Shown: positions 27,543 through 36,669 of the stretch, piece after piece
How positions within the stretch are numbered: the first letter of the stretch is position 1
How the letters are laid out: each line of letters starts with the position of its first letter
NCBI GenBank assembly: GCA_046330285.1
Contig: JAXLSX010000011.1
Location: 53,174-117,173 of the forward strand
Direction: 5' to 3'
DNA: 64,000 bases
DNA from: RHKX01 sp046330285
Lineage (GTDB): Bacteria; Actinomycetota; Thermoleophilia; Solirubrobacterales; 70-9
Position numbers and translations under genes: made by a program
Notes under the pieces: generated by a model
Told to the model about the DNA's origin: nothing
Database searches by the model: none
What the model saw: only the letters and a program-made list of their open reading frames with translations

Positions 27543-27595
27543 CCCTCAAGCTTAGGGGCCGCCGGATCCAGCCGAGGCGCGGCGGCGGCGCCGTC

Positions 27596-27601
27596 TATCG
27601 T
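27596..27601 (+). promoter_or_regulatory. -10 box TATCGT of the phosphorylase gene
   Basis: TATCGT followed after 9 nt by GTG 27611. Confidence 0.45.
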
Positions 27602-27610
27602 CGCCTCGCC

Positions 27611-28351
27611 GTGCCCTTCCACCTCCGCCCCAGCGCCCCGACCGCAGCGGACGCCCTGATCTGCGGCGACCCCGCCCGCGCTCTGACCATCGCCCAGCAC
27701 GTGATGGTGCAGCCGCGAATGAGCAACCACAACCGCGGACTCTGGGGCTACCACGGGGAAACGGCTTCGGGCCGCGCCCTGACCGTCCAGGCGACGGGAA
27801 TCGGGGGACCGAGCGCGGTCGTCGTCCTCGGCGAGGCCGCGGAGCTCGGAATCCGTCGCCTCGTCCGGATCGGGACCAGCGCCGCGATCGGGCCCTGCCC
27901 GCATGCGCTCGGGTCGGCCGTCGTCGTCGGCTCCGCCGTGGCCGCCGACGGAACGAGCGCCGCACTGAATGAAGGGGGCGTCCCGGGCGGTGCCGGTGCC
28001 GGCGGCCCTGGCGGCAGCGAGGCCGGCACGGTCCCCGATCGCGAGCTGACCTCGGCCCTCGGGGCCAGCGCCGACGTCCCCGAGGCGGTGGTGACGAGCG
28101 CCGACCTCCTCCCCGGGCCGGCCGCGGCGCCCGGGCTGCACGATCTCCAGACCGCGGCGGTGCTGACCCTGGCGCGCCGGCTCGGCGTCGCGGCGGCGGC
28201 CGCGCTCGTCGTCCGCAGCCTCGACGGTCGCCGGCTCGAGGACGAACCGCTCGAGGCTGCCCTGCTCCGCCTCGCCGACGCCGCGGTCGCGGCACTCGGC
28301 TCGACCGGATCGGACCCGACCGGGCCGATCCCGAAACCCGGAACAGTCTAA
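27611..28351 (+). CDS. Purine/uridine phosphorylase-family protein
   Basis: 246 residues of the nucleoside phosphorylase I fold: ICGDPARALTIAQ (phosphate-binding GDPxR), TGIGGPSAVVVLGE and VRIGTSAAIGP. The middle holds a low-complexity Gly/Ala insert (near 125-140). Phosphorolysis of a nucleoside for base salvage is likely; the purine or uridine preference cannot be read. Confidence 0.82.
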   Translation: MPFHLRPSAPTAADALICGDPARALTIAQHVMVQPRMSNHNRGLWGYHGETASGRALTVQATGIGGPSAVVVLGEAAELGIRRLVRIGTSAAIGPCPHALGSAVVVGSAVAADGTSAALNEGGVPGGAGAGGPGGSEAGTVPDRELTSALGASADVPEAVVTSADLLPGPAAAPGLHDLQTAAVLTLARRLGVAAAAALVVRSLDGRRLEDEPLEAALLRLADAAVAALGSTGSDPTGPIPKPGTV

Positions 28352-28388
28352 ACCTCGACTAGAGGCTGTGGTACGCTTTTCGGACGGC

Positions 28389-28703
28389 TCAGGAGGGCTC
28401 GCCGACCCCGGCCTCGGGGGCAGGGTCGGCCGCCGGACGGCGGCGGAGCCGGTCGACCTCGTCTTCGAGCGCCTCGACGCGGTCGGAGAGCGCCCGGACC
28501 CGGCGGGCGAGCCGCTCGACGTCGCCGGCGCTGGACACGTCGATCGCGTTCAGGGCGGCGCGCTGCGCCCCGGCGGCGCGCTCGCCGGCGCCGAGCGCCT
28601 TGCCGAGCGCCTGGCTGAACAGGGGGTTCTCGAGCAGGCTCTGCGCCAGCTCGCCGATCACTTCCTCGCCCCGTGCCCTCAATCCCGCTTGGTCTTCCGC
28701 CAC
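28389..28703 (-). CDS. Small coiled-coil protein
   Basis: 104 residues from GTG 28703, which follows GGGAG by 5 nt; an in-frame TTG 11 codons upstream (28736) is less likely. A helical body (ELAQSLLENPLFSQALGKAL) is followed by a heptad coiled coil (ERLARRVRALSDRVEALEDE) and a Pro/Glu tail. It looks like a shorter cousin of the protein at 27135-27542. Membrane- or granule-associated function is possible but unproven. Confidence 0.55.
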   Translation of the reverse strand: MAEDQAGLRARGEEVIGELAQSLLENPLFSQALGKALGAGERAAGAQRAALNAIDVSSAGDVERLARRVRALSDRVEALEDEVDRLRRRPAADPAPEAGVGEPS

Positions 28704-28987
28704 GTTCGCTCCCGAAGGTTGGTTCCCATCGTTCAAGTAACGACGGTAACTGATCGATCACATGTCCGTGCGCCCATTTCAGTACCTTTCGCCACCGGCT
28801 GCGATCAGGCACGCGGTCGTCTTCCAGAGATGACTACGAAGAGACCGCGGAACAGCCGATTGGGATGCCCGATTGCGGGTATCGGTTCGTCGTTGCATTC
28901 CGCTGCCCGGACGGATAGTTTTCCTCGCGCTCTTGGAGAGGTCGGCGTCCAGCAGGCAGGGCTGAGCGAGTCTCGCGACAAGGGTGC

Positions 28988-31648
28988 ATGGGAATGAGGA
29001 ACCGACTGGTCATAACTCTGGTGCTGGGCACGCTGCTCGCGGTGCTCGCTGCGGGTGCCGTGGGCGCCCAGTCCTCCGGCGTCTCGGTCGACCTCCCCGG
29101 GGGCGGCACGCTCGACCCCGGCCAGGCCCTCCCCGCCTGCTCCAACCTTCGCGACGACGACGGCGACGGCGCCGTCGACCTCGGCGACCCGGGCTGCTCC
29201 AACCCTCTAGACGGGGATGAGACTAATACGACCACCCCGCCGACCACGACGACGCCGCCGACGACCACCACCCCGCCTTCGACGACCACGGACCCGACGA
29301 CCACCACCGACCCGACGACGTCGACGAGCGACGACACGCCGCCGCCGCGGGACGACCCCAACGACCTTCCGGGCAAGGACCCGTTCGGCGGCGACAAGAA
29401 CGGCGGCCGCGACTTCACCGTCAAGAACGAGGACGAGGGCGACGGCTCGAAGGGCGGCAGCGACGGGTCCAGCGACCCGAACGAGATCCCGACGCCGGAG
29501 ATCCGCCGCCCCGACGGCGCGCCGACCAACTCGAACCCGACCGTCACGATCGGCAGCACCGGCGCCGCCCCGATCGGCGTCCCCAACTTCGTCATCGAGC
29601 AATTCTCGATCCCGCCCTTCCTGCTCCCGATCTACCAGGCCTGCGGAACCCAGTACGGGGTGCCGTGGGAGGTCCTGGCGTCGATCAACCGGATCGAGAC
29701 GGCCTTCGGCACCAACCTCAACGTCTCCACCGCCGGCGCCCTGGGCTGGATGCAGTTCATGCCCGCGACCTGGGAGATGTACGGGGTCGACGCCAACAAC
29801 GACGGCCGCAAGGACCCCTACAACCCGGTCGACGCGATCTGCGCCGCCGCCAGGTACCTGAAGGCCGCCGGCGCCGAGGACGACCTCTACCAGGCGATCT
29901 TCGCCTACAACCACGCCGACTGGTACGTCGACGAGGTCCTCCTCTACGCCAAGCAGTACGGCAACCTCCCCAGCGGCCTCGTCGACTCGCTCACCGGCCT
30001 GACCGAGGGCGCCCACTTCCCGGTCGCCGCCAAGTCCCGGTACGCCGACGACATCTCCGAGCGGGCCGCGATCAAGCGCGCGGCGCCGAGCCCGGGCTCG
30101 AGCGGCAACGTCGCCGACGTCGTCAGCGACTCGCCGACCCGCCGCGGGATCGACATCTACTCGAAGAACGGCGCGCCGGTCGTCGCCGCCAACGACGGCG
30201 TGATCACGAAGATCGGCCAGAGCAAGCAGCTCGGCCGCTTCATCGTCCTCCGCGACGCCTACGGCAACGAGTACACGTACGCGGGCCTCGGCAAGATCGC
30301 CGAGGCGATCCCGGTGCCGAAGCAGAAGAGCCTCTCGGCCAAGGACTTCAACCTGATCACCCCGGGCGACGGCGACAGCAAGCCGCAGGTCTCGGCCAGC
30401 AAGACGACCAAGGCTCAGACCATGCACAACGAGGCCGAGACGAGCCTCGGGTCCAAGGACTCCAAGGGCGCCAAGGGCGGCTCGAAGGCCTCGGGCTCGA
30501 CCGGCGACGACGAGAAGACGAGCCCGGACAAGGCGGCCACCGCCCCGGCCCCGGCGCCGCTGTCGAGCGGCCTCGGCGACTGGCGCTCCCCGGACGCCGG
30601 CCCGACCAACACCGAGGACAGCCGCGACCGCCTCTACGCGCTGCCGAACCGCAAGGAGAACGGCAGCAACGACGCCGGCCCGACCAAGGGCCGCGGCAGC
30701 CTCGGCGCCCAGGTCGACGACCTGCTCGGCAAGGGCATGCCCGGCTACGAGACCTTCAAGTCCTACTTCTCCGGCGTCCTCCGCTTCGACTCGAAGACGA
30801 TGGACACCGCCCCGCTCCGCAAGGGCTCGCGGGTGGTCGGCGGCACGATCATCGGCGAGGTCGGCCAGACCGACCCGCAGGTCGCCCCCCACCTCCACTT
30901 CGAGATCACCCCGGCGGGCCGCGGCGCCCACACGATCGACCCGAAGCCGATCCTCGACGGCTGGAAGCTGCTCGAGGCGACGGCCATCTACCGCGCCGCC
31001 GGCAAGAACCCGTTCGACGATCAGGCGACGGTCGGCCAGGTACTGCTCGCCTCGAAGTCTCAGCTCCAGCGACAGGTGCTCGCCGACCCGCGCCTCGAGA
31101 TCTACTCCTGCGGCCGCGAGGACATCGCGAGCGGCCAGATCGACCGCCGCGTCCTGGCGATGCTCGAGTACCTCGTCGCCCGCGGCTACCGGCTCACGCT
31201 CACCTCGCTCAAGTGCGGCCACAGCGTCATGACCACGTCGGGCAACGTCAGCGCCCACTCGACCGGCGACGCCGTCGACATCGCGATGGTCAACGGCATC
31301 CCGATCCTCGGCAACCAGGGTCAGGGCTCGATCACCGAGGCCGTCATCAACGACCTGTTGAAGCTGCAGGGCCCGATGGAGCCCGCACAGATCATCTCGC
31401 TGATGGAGATGGGCGGACCGACCTTCGCGATGGCCGACCACAACGACCACATCCACGTCGGCTACACGCCGGACGGCACCGACAGCGGCGGCCAGCCGCT
31501 GACCGGGATGCTGAAGCCCGACCAGTGGGACAAGCTGCTGAACCGGATCTCCGAGCTCGACCAGCCCACGGTGCCGGTCAAGCCGTCGAAGTTCTCGCTG
31601 CCCGCCAAGAAGGGCGACAAGGCGAGCAACGCCCACATCGGCGAGTAG
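28988..31648 (+). CDS. Secreted cell wall hydrolase: SLT transglycosylase + M23-like + M15-like domains
   Basis: 886 residues. Signal peptide (LVITLVLGTLLAVLAAGAVG), a Thr/Pro linker (about 79-117), a lytic transglycosylase domain (about 205-320; catalytic Glu in NRIETAFG, then STAGALGWMQFMPATWEMYG), an M23 peptidase-like domain (about 380-660) and a C-terminal M15-type zinc peptidase domain (SAHSTGDAVDIAMVN near 755, DHNDHIHVGY near 818). The M23 domain keeps HLHFE but has RRGID where HxGxD holds the first zinc His, and is split by a charged 150-residue insert. Likely peptidoglycan remodelling outside the membrane. ATG 28988 or 28994. Confidence 0.85.
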   Translation: MGMRNRLVITLVLGTLLAVLAAGAVGAQSSGVSVDLPGGGTLDPGQALPACSNLRDDDGDGAVDLGDPGCSNPLDGDETNTTTPPTTTTPPTTTTPPSTTTDPTTTTDPTTSTSDDTPPPRDDPNDLPGKDPFGGDKNGGRDFTVKNEDEGDGSKGGSDGSSDPNEIPTPEIRRPDGAPTNSNPTVTIGSTGAAPIGVPNFVIEQFSIPPFLLPIYQACGTQYGVPWEVLASINRIETAFGTNLNVSTAGALGWMQFMPATWEMYGVDANNDGRKDPYNPVDAICAAARYLKAAGAEDDLYQAIFAYNHADWYVDEVLLYAKQYGNLPSGLVDSLTGLTEGAHFPVAAKSRYADDISERAAIKRAAPSPGSSGNVADVVSDSPTRRGIDIYSKNGAPVVAANDGVITKIGQSKQLGRFIVLRDAYGNEYTYAGLGKIAEAIPVPKQKSLSAKDFNLITPGDGDSKPQVSASKTTKAQTMHNEAETSLGSKDSKGAKGGSKASGSTGDDEKTSPDKAATAPAPAPLSSGLGDWRSPDAGPTNTEDSRDRLYALPNRKENGSNDAGPTKGRGSLGAQVDDLLGKGMPGYETFKSYFSGVLRFDSKTMDTAPLRKGSRVVGGTIIGEVGQTDPQVAPHLHFEITPAGRGAHTIDPKPILDGWKLLEATAIYRAAGKNPFDDQATVGQVLLASKSQLQRQVLADPRLEIYSCGREDIASGQIDRRVLAMLEYLVARGYRLTLTSLKCGHSVMTTSGNVSAHSTGDAVDIAMVNGIPILGNQGQGSITEAVINDLLKLQGPMEPAQIISLMEMGGPTFAMADHNDHIHVGYTPDGTDSGGQPLTGMLKPDQWDKLLNRISELDQPTVPVKPSKFSLPAKKGDKASNAHIGE

Positions 31649-31784
31649 CGACTGGGGCGCCGCCCTGGCCCCTGAACCGCTACTGCCGTTCGCTCAGCTG
31701 GATCTGCCCGGGCGACTGGGCCCCGGTGACGGCCGCTACCTGATCCGCCCCGAGGCGCGCCCGGACGCGGAGCCCGACGTCCTC

Positions 31785-32498
31785 GTGCTGACCACCCTCG
31801 GGGCCTCGCGCGCGGGCCCGCGCCTGCGCCGCGGCAAGGCGCAGCCCCTCGCCGAGACCCCCGGCGCCGCCCCCCTCCCCCTCACCCGCGCGACGCTCGT
31901 CCGCCCGCGCCCGTTCGCAGACGAGGCGACGGCGGAGCGCTGGCTCGGCGAGGTCTGCGGCGATCGCGAGCTCTGGAGCACGCTCGCCCGTGAGGCGGCG
32001 GCCGAGCTCAACCGGCTCCTGCACGCGCACCGGACGGCCGTCGGCGACCCGTACGTCGGCGACGTCGACGCCGCCCGGGCCGTTGCGGTCCGGTTCGGCT
32101 ACGGGACCGGCGACGAGGTCGCCGACGGGCGCTGGCGGGCTGCGAACGAGCTCGGCGAGCCCGAGCGGCGCAAGCTCGTGCAGCGCGACTACGAGGCGCT
32201 GCGGCCCCAGGAGCGCGTGGCGGCCGTCCTCGCCGGGCGCGAGGTCGTCGGGCCGCACGAGGATCTGATCGTCCGTGCCCGCGGCGACCTCGACGCGGGG
32301 CGGCTCGCCGCCGCCGCGCTCGGCCTCGACGCGGCCCTGCGGGCGATGGCCGCGAGCGGCTCGGGGCTGCCGGCCGCCGCGGAGGCCGCTTCGGCGGCGC
32401 AGCGGACCGTCCTCGACGGCGGAGTCCCGGACCGGGGTTCGCTCGAGGTGGCGCTCAGAGAGGCCGAGACGGCGATCCGCAAGCGCGCGCTCGGCTAG
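31785..32498 (+). CDS. Hypothetical protein, true start upstream and non-canonical
   Basis: 237 residues from GTG 31785; the frame stays open and protein-like for about 40 codons upstream (LPFAQLDLPGRLGPGDGRYL) but has no ATG, GTG or TTG, so CTG 31665 or translation coupled to the hydrolase stop (31648) is possible. The protein is helical, rich in Ala and Arg, and contains LVLTTLGASRAGPRLRRGK near the start. No family recognised. Its stop codon is inside a perfect 26-bp palindrome shared with the end of the sirtuin gene. Confidence 0.65.
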   Translation: MLTTLGASRAGPRLRRGKAQPLAETPGAAPLPLTRATLVRPRPFADEATAERWLGEVCGDRELWSTLAREAAAELNRLLHAHRTAVGDPYVGDVDAARAVAVRFGYGTGDEVADGRWRAANELGEPERRKLVQRDYEALRPQERVAAVLAGREVVGPHEDLIVRARGDLDAGRLAAAALGLDAALRAMAASGSGLPAAAEAASAAQRTVLDGGVPDRGSLEVALREAETAIRKRALG

Positions 32499-32509
32499 CC
32501 GAGCGCGCG
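32484..32509. terminator. Perfect 26-bp palindrome at convergent gene ends
   Basis: Arms CGCGCGCTCGGCT and its complement meet at 32496/32497 with no loop. It includes the stop codon of the plus-strand gene. On the minus strand it holds a TAG that is one base out of the sirtuin frame. Confidence 0.55.
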
Positions 32510-33284
32510 GGCTGGCGGGGAGCTCCTCGGCGACGTCGCCGTCGAGCTTGACCGTGGCGTCGCGGTCGTAGGGGGTCGGACCCTGGGTGACCAACGCGAC
32601 CCGGCCCCCGTGGGCGAGCGTCAGCTCCGGCAGCCCGGCGGCGGGGAATACCTCGAGCGAGGAGCCGACGCAGAGCATCAGGTCGGCCGCGGAAGCGAGC
32701 GCGCGGGCGCGCTCGATGGCCGCCACCGGGAGCATCTCGCCGAACAGGACGACATCGGGCTTGACCAGACCCGGGCAGACGTCGCAGACGGCGATGCCGC
32801 GGCCGTCGAAGAGCGAGTCGACCTCGTCGAGGTCGTAGGAGCGCCCGCACGTGACGCAGCTCGAGGTCGCGATCGATCCGTGGACCTCGATCAGGTCGCG
32901 GGTGCCGGCCGCTCGATGGAGGCGGTCGATGTTCTGGGTGATGACGACGTCGAGCTGCCCGTCGTCCTCGAGCCGGGCCAGGACGTCATGGGCGTCGTTC
33001 GGCCGCTTGTCGCCGAGCATGCTGAACCGCGGCCGGTAGAAGTCCCAGAAGCGCTTCGGGTCGCGGCGAAAGGCGTCGATCGAGGCGACCTCGAACGGAT
33101 CGACGTCGGACCAGATCCCCTCGCCGGGCGTCCGGAAGTCGGGGATGCCCGAGGGCACGCTGATCCCGGCGCCCGTCAGCGCCACGGTGGCGCCCGACTC
33201 GCGGATCAGCTCGGCGAGCAGCTCGGCGCCCGTCCCCGGGCGCCGAGTGCTCTCCGATCCGTCTGCGGCTACTTGCCGCTCCAC
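32496..33284 (-). CDS. Sirtuin NAD-dependent deacylase, no in-frame stop at the expected end
   Basis: About 263 residues to the palindrome. Removes acyl groups from lysines using NAD. ALTGAGISVPSGIPDFRTP and TQNIDRLHRAAG give the NAD site; EVHGSIATSSCVTC has the catalytic His and the first zinc cysteines, and CDVCPG the second pair. After DGDVAEELPA, where sirtuins normally end, the frame stays open for another 800 nt antisense to the neighbouring gene, down to 31680. A one-base change would end it at the TAG in the palindrome. GTG 33284 overlaps the end of the upstream gene. Confidence 0.85.
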
Positions 33285-35278
33285 TTGGGCGTGCGCTTGC
33301 CGAGGAAGGCGCTGATGCCCTCCTTGGCGTCCTCGCTGAAGAAGGCGGCGGCGAAACCGGCCTTCTCCGCCTCGATTCCATCGTCGATGTCGCCCTGGTG
33401 GGAGACCTTCTTGATCTGCTCGGTCGCGATCGGCGCCTGGCCCGCGAGCTTGCGGGCGAAGGCGAGCGCGGTGTCGAACAGCTCGTGGTCGGGGACGAGG
33501 TAGTTGACGAGGCCGATCTCGTAGGCCTCGCCGGCCGTGACCGGGTCGCCGACCATGTTCATCTCGAGTGCCTTCTGGGGTCCGACCAGGCGCGGCAGTC
33601 GCTGGGTGCCGCCGAAGCCGGGGATGATCCCGAGCTTGACCTCGGGCTGCCCGAAGACCGCCGACTCGGCGGCGATCCGCATGTCGCAAGCCATCGCGAG
33701 CTCACAACCCCCGCCGAAGGCGAGCGAGTTGACGGCGGCGATCGTGGCGATCCCCTCGGTGCCGAACTCGCGGAGCAGCGAATGGCCGTCCTCGATCAGC
33801 TCCTTGCCGCCGGCCTCGTCCATCTTCGTGAACGCCTTGATGTCGGCGCCCGCGGAGAACACCATCCCGAGCGGAGCCGCGGAGGCGACGACCATCGCGT
33901 GGATCGAGTCGTCGGCCTTGAGCTTCTCCCAGACCGTCCGCAGGTCGACGATGACCTGCGGGCTGATCGAGTTCATCGGCAGGTTGGCGAGCCAGGCGAT
34001 CGCGACGCCGCCCTCGCGGGTCTCGAGCTTGATCGTGTCGGTCTGATCGCCCTCGTCCGGCTGCGGGTAGGCGTAAAAGCCCTGGCCCGACTTCGCGCCG
34101 AGGCGGCCCTGCGCGACGAGGCGCTTTAGCGTGACCGGCACCTCGAAGCGGTCCGGGTGCTTCTCGGCGAGGTTCTCGAGCTGCTCGAGGATCACGTCGA
34201 GCCCGGTGGCGTCGGCCTTAGTGAACGGCGGCAGCAGGCCGCGGCGCGGGTCGAGCCCGGCGCCGGCCATCATGCCGAGGTCGATCTCGCGGACCGTGCA
34301 GACCCCCTCTTCGAGGATCAGGCACGCCTCCACGAGCGCCTTCAGCGAGAACATCTCGACGATCTCGTCGACGTTCGGCTCGGCGTCGCCGTCGAGGTTG
34401 GGCTCGCCGTCCTTGTAGGCGCCCTCGCCGCCGGTCTTGACGCCGAGCTTGCCCTCGTCGACGAGCTTCTGCATGCCCGGATGGACGTAGAAGCGATCGC
34501 CGTAGGACTCCCGCAGGTGCTCGGCGACATGAAGGACCGTGTCGAGGCCGAGGAAGTCGGTGAGGATGAACGGGCCCATCGGCGCCGCGTTGGCGGCGGC
34601 GATGCCCTCGTCGATCTTCTTGATCGAGAGGCCCTTCTCGTGCTGCTCGCGCCAGACCTCAGCGACGGACGAGTTCAGGATCCGGTTGACGACGAAGCCG
34701 GGGACCTCGTCGCAGACGATCGGCTGCTTCTTGATCGCCTGGGCGAAGTTGAACGCCGTCGCGATCGTCTCGTCGGACGTGTCATCGCCGCGGACGATCT
34801 CGAGCAGCGGCATGATCGACGCCGGGTAGAAGAAGTGGAAGCCAACGACCTTGTCCGGGCGCAGGGTCGCCTCGCCCATCTCGGTGATCGAGAGCGACGA
34901 GGTGTTGCTGCTGATGACCGCGTGGCCGGGGGTGACGGCGTCGAGCTCGGCGAAGACCGCCTGCTTGATCTCCATCCGCTCCGGAGCGGCCTCGATGACG
35001 AAGTCGACGTCGCCGAACGAGGAGTAGTCGGTGGTGCCCTCGATCCGGCCCATGACCTCGTCGAGGCGCGCGTCGGCCTGCTCCTGGGTCAGCTTCTCCT
35101 TCGAGACGAGCTTGTCGAGCTGGCTCTTGGTGACCTCACGGGCCTTGTCGAGACCGTGGTCGACGAACTTCTGGTCGATGTCCTTGAGCACGACGTCGAT
35201 GTCGGCGACGGCGATCGCCTGGGCGATCTCGCCTCCCATCGTGCCCGCACCGACGACTGCAGCCTTGAAGACGAACAT
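33269..35278 (-). CDS. 3-hydroxyacyl-CoA dehydrogenase / enoyl-CoA hydratase fusion (FadN-like)
   Basis: 669 residues catalysing two consecutive steps of beta-oxidation. Residues 1-420 are the dehydrogenase: NAD fold VVGAGTMGGEIAQ, catalytic His in HFFYPASIMP, and two C-terminal domains. Residues 425-669 are the hydratase: GMVFSAGADIKAF, oxyanion hole GGGCELAMACD and catalytic Glu in GQPEVKLGIIPGFGG. The dehydrogenase-first order is that of Bacillus FadN, opposite to E. coli FadB. No thiolase is adjacent. Confidence 0.93.
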   Translation of the reverse strand: MFVFKAAVVGAGTMGGEIAQAIAVADIDVVLKDIDQKFVDHGLDKAREVTKSQLDKLVSKEKLTQEQADARLDEVMGRIEGTTDYSSFGDVDFVIEAAPERMEIKQAVFAELDAVTPGHAVISSNTSSLSITEMGEATLRPDKVVGFHFFYPASIMPLLEIVRGDDTSDETIATAFNFAQAIKKQPIVCDEVPGFVVNRILNSSVAEVWREQHEKGLSIKKIDEGIAAANAAPMGPFILTDFLGLDTVLHVAEHLRESYGDRFYVHPGMQKLVDEGKLGVKTGGEGAYKDGEPNLDGDAEPNVDEIVEMFSLKALVEACLILEEGVCTVREIDLGMMAGAGLDPRRGLLPPFTKADATGLDVILEQLENLAEKHPDRFEVPVTLKRLVAQGRLGAKSGQGFYAYPQPDEGDQTDTIKLETREGGVAIAWLANLPMNSISPQVIVDLRTVWEKLKADDSIHAMVVASAAPLGMVFSAGADIKAFTKMDEAGGKELIEDGHSLLREFGTEGIATIAAVNSLAFGGGCELAMACDMRIAAESAVFGQPEVKLGIIPGFGGTQRLPRLVGPQKALEMNMVGDPVTAGEAYEIGLVNYLVPDHELFDTALAFARKLAGQAPIATEQIKKVSHQGDIDDGIEAEKAGFAAAFFSEDAKEGISAFLGKRTPKWSGK

Positions 35279-35380
35279 TCCGCTCCTAACGTGGGTTCTG
35301 ATCTGGGTTCGTGAAGTGTGCGTGGCGCGCGGCGAGACGAGCCGTCGCGCGGCCGGGGGGCGACCCCGGGGTCCGGAAGG

Positions 35381-35830
35381 CTACCCGTTCGCCTCGGGTC
35401 GGAGAGCGCCGAGCGAGCGCTCGAGCGACCCCCGCATCTGGCTCCGTATGAAGAGAAAGTCGGTGATCGGGGCGAGCGGGCCGCCGCCGGTCAGCTCGTA
35501 GTCGAGCCGCTGCGAGACCCGTGTCCTCCCCTCCTCGCCCTCAGCGACGATCGCGAAGCGCGTCTCGAGTCGCCCGCGCGACTCGGGGTCCTCGAACTCG
35601 ATCCGGTGCAGCGACCGCGGCTCGTGCTCGACGACGCGTTCGCGGACCTGCCCGCGGCCGGCCGCGGTCGAGCGCCAGACGAGCTCGCCACCGGCCTCCG
35701 GGTAGCCGTTCGCCGAAACGACCGCCGCGAACTGGTCGACCCAGCCGGGCCACCGGTCGGGGTCGAAGTAGAGCTCCCAGACGTCGGCCAGCGGTGCCGG
35801 GACCTCGACCGACGCCTCAACCGTCGCCAT
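35381..35830 (-). CDS. SRPBCC (polyketide cyclase-like) protein
   Basis: 149 residues with the START/SRPBCC pattern: VEVPAPLADVWELYFDPDRWPGWV at the start and a long C-terminal helix (IRSQMRGSLERSLGALR). These proteins bind hydrophobic ligands. The ATG at 35830 overlaps the PadR stop by 14 bp, so the two form an operon; the regulator may respond to the same ligand. Confidence 0.8.
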   Translation of the reverse strand: MATVEASVEVPAPLADVWELYFDPDRWPGWVDQFAAVVSANGYPEAGGELVWRSTAAGRGQVRERVVEHEPRSLHRIEFEDPESRGRLETRFAIVAEGEEGRTRVSQRLDYELTGGGPLAPITDFLFIRSQMRGSLERSLGALRPEANG

Positions 35831-36272
35831 AGATCTCGCGCTTGATCAGCGTCACGGTCCTGATCATCGAGTCGAGGAAGGGCGACAGCTCGTTCTGCAG
35901 CCGGCCGTATTCCTCCCGGCCCGCGTCGGTGATCGAGTAGAAGCGCCGGGTCCGCCGGTCCGGGTGCTCCCAGCGGCCCTCGATCAGCTTCCGCTTCTCG
36001 AGGTCGCGCAGCAGCGGGTACATCGTGTTCGGGTTCACGGTGATCACGCCCTGGGTGATCTCCTCGATGTCCTCGATCAGCCGGTTGCCGAACGTCGGCT
36101 CCCGGTCGACGAGGTGGAGCACCAGCAGCGGAAACACGTCCCGCCGGCGCAGCTCGCCGCCGAAGACGTCGGAAGGTCGCCCCGGTGGCCTGCCGCCCTT
36201 GCGGCGCCGCTCGGTCGCGCGGGTCGCCTCGGCGACCGCCTCCGCCATCGGCTTGGAACGGCTCTCGGCCAT
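35817..36272 (-). CDS. PadR-family transcriptional regulator
   Basis: 151 residues. Winged-helix core RRRDVFPLLVLHLVDREPTF, NPNTMYPLLRDLEKRKLIEG and RRFYSITDAGREEYG, followed by a C-terminal dimer helix. PadR proteins are ligand-released repressors. ATG 36272 lies 6 nt after TATAGT (36284-36279), which removes earlier in-frame starts. Confidence 0.9.
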   Translation of the reverse strand: MAESRSKPMAEAVAEATRATERRRKGGRPPGRPSDVFGGELRRRDVFPLLVLHLVDREPTFGNRLIEDIEEITQGVITVNPNTMYPLLRDLEKRKLIEGRWEHPDRRTRRFYSITDAGREEYGRLQNELSPFLDSMIRTVTLIKREIYGDG

Positions 36273-36278
36273 GGGCCG

Positions 36279-36284
36279 ACTATA
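36279..36284 (-). promoter_or_regulatory. -10 box TATAGT of the padR gene
   Basis: Minus strand, exactly 6 nt before ATG 36272. The best match to a consensus -10 box among the leaderless cases. Confidence 0.55.
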
Positions 36285-36514
36285 GGCGCCGCGCCCCCGG
36301 CGCCCCCGGACCCGCCCGTCCACGCCTCCGTGCAGAACTCAAGTTCCCCCGTCGGGCACCGATACCCACGGAAGTAGAGGTCGGCGGATCGCCTGAAGGG
36401 CACGCGCCACGGACGGAGCGTGACCAGGGCCATCGAAGGCCCCAGGTGAGCGGCCGGACATGAAGTCCAGCCGGCCCACCAGTCGCATCCGCCGGCCTCT
36501 ACGTATAGATAACT

Positions 36515-36550
36515 GCGCGACTCGCAGCCCTCCGGGCTGCTCGACTGCGC
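36515..36550 (+). repeat. CGACT hairpin family, copy 1
   Basis: Outer GCGC/GCGC pair, unpaired GACTC and TCGACT, inner stem GCAGCCC-TCC-GGGCTGC. Preceded by TAGATAACT, like the other two full copies. Confidence 0.65.
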
Positions 36551-36559
36551 GTCCGGTCG

Positions 36560-36587
36560 GCGCGCCCTCCGGGCTGCTCGACTGCGC
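36560..36587 (+). repeat. CGACT hairpin family, partial tandem copy
   Basis: Repeats the right half (GCCCTCCGGGCTGCTCGACT then GCGCGTCCGG) of copy 1 with a period of 37 bp; the left half is degenerate. Confidence 0.6.
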
Positions 36588-36606
36588 GTCCGGCTGGCGC
36601 GGGCCC

Positions 36607-36655
36607 TCACTGGATGGGATTTTGCCGCTATAGGACGCAAAACCCCATCCAGTGG
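36607..36655. repeat. CAYTG hairpin family, copy C
   Basis: Left arm CACTGGATGGGATTTTG (36608-36624), right arm CAAAACCCCATCCAGTGG (36638-36655), one mismatch, 13-nt loop. GGGAT subtype like copy B. Confidence 0.65.
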
Positions 36656-36669
36656 CCGCAAACCCTGGT

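Noticed and set aside
28737..28987. c-di-AMP (ydaO) riboswitch upstream of the cell wall hydrolase, since disA is present in the window
   Set aside because: The leader can form hairpins, but I could not find the conserved ydaO core segments. A covariance model search would decide.
29223..29340. Tandem repeat (minisatellite or CRISPR-like) of ACC/ACG/CCG units
   Set aside because: It encodes the Thr/Pro linker of a secreted protein in one frame, with no spacers.
29207..31636. An 809-codon open frame opposite the cell wall hydrolase gene
   Set aside because: It is an antisense shadow: Arg/Asp/Val-rich, no domain, and the plus-strand protein has clear signal peptide and catalytic motifs. The same applies to the long frames opposite clpC (7820-10738) and the PYROXD2 genes (47041-49926).
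31680..32495. Minus-strand continuation of the sirtuin as a real fused domain
   Set aside because: The translated tail is Arg/Ala/Glu-rich without a recognisable fold, while the plus strand encodes a protein-like sequence. Kept only as a finding about the missing stop.
36515..36587. Insertion element with CGACT target-site duplication
   Set aside because: CGACT flanks the stem in all copies, so it is part of the element and not a duplicated target; no transposase is present.
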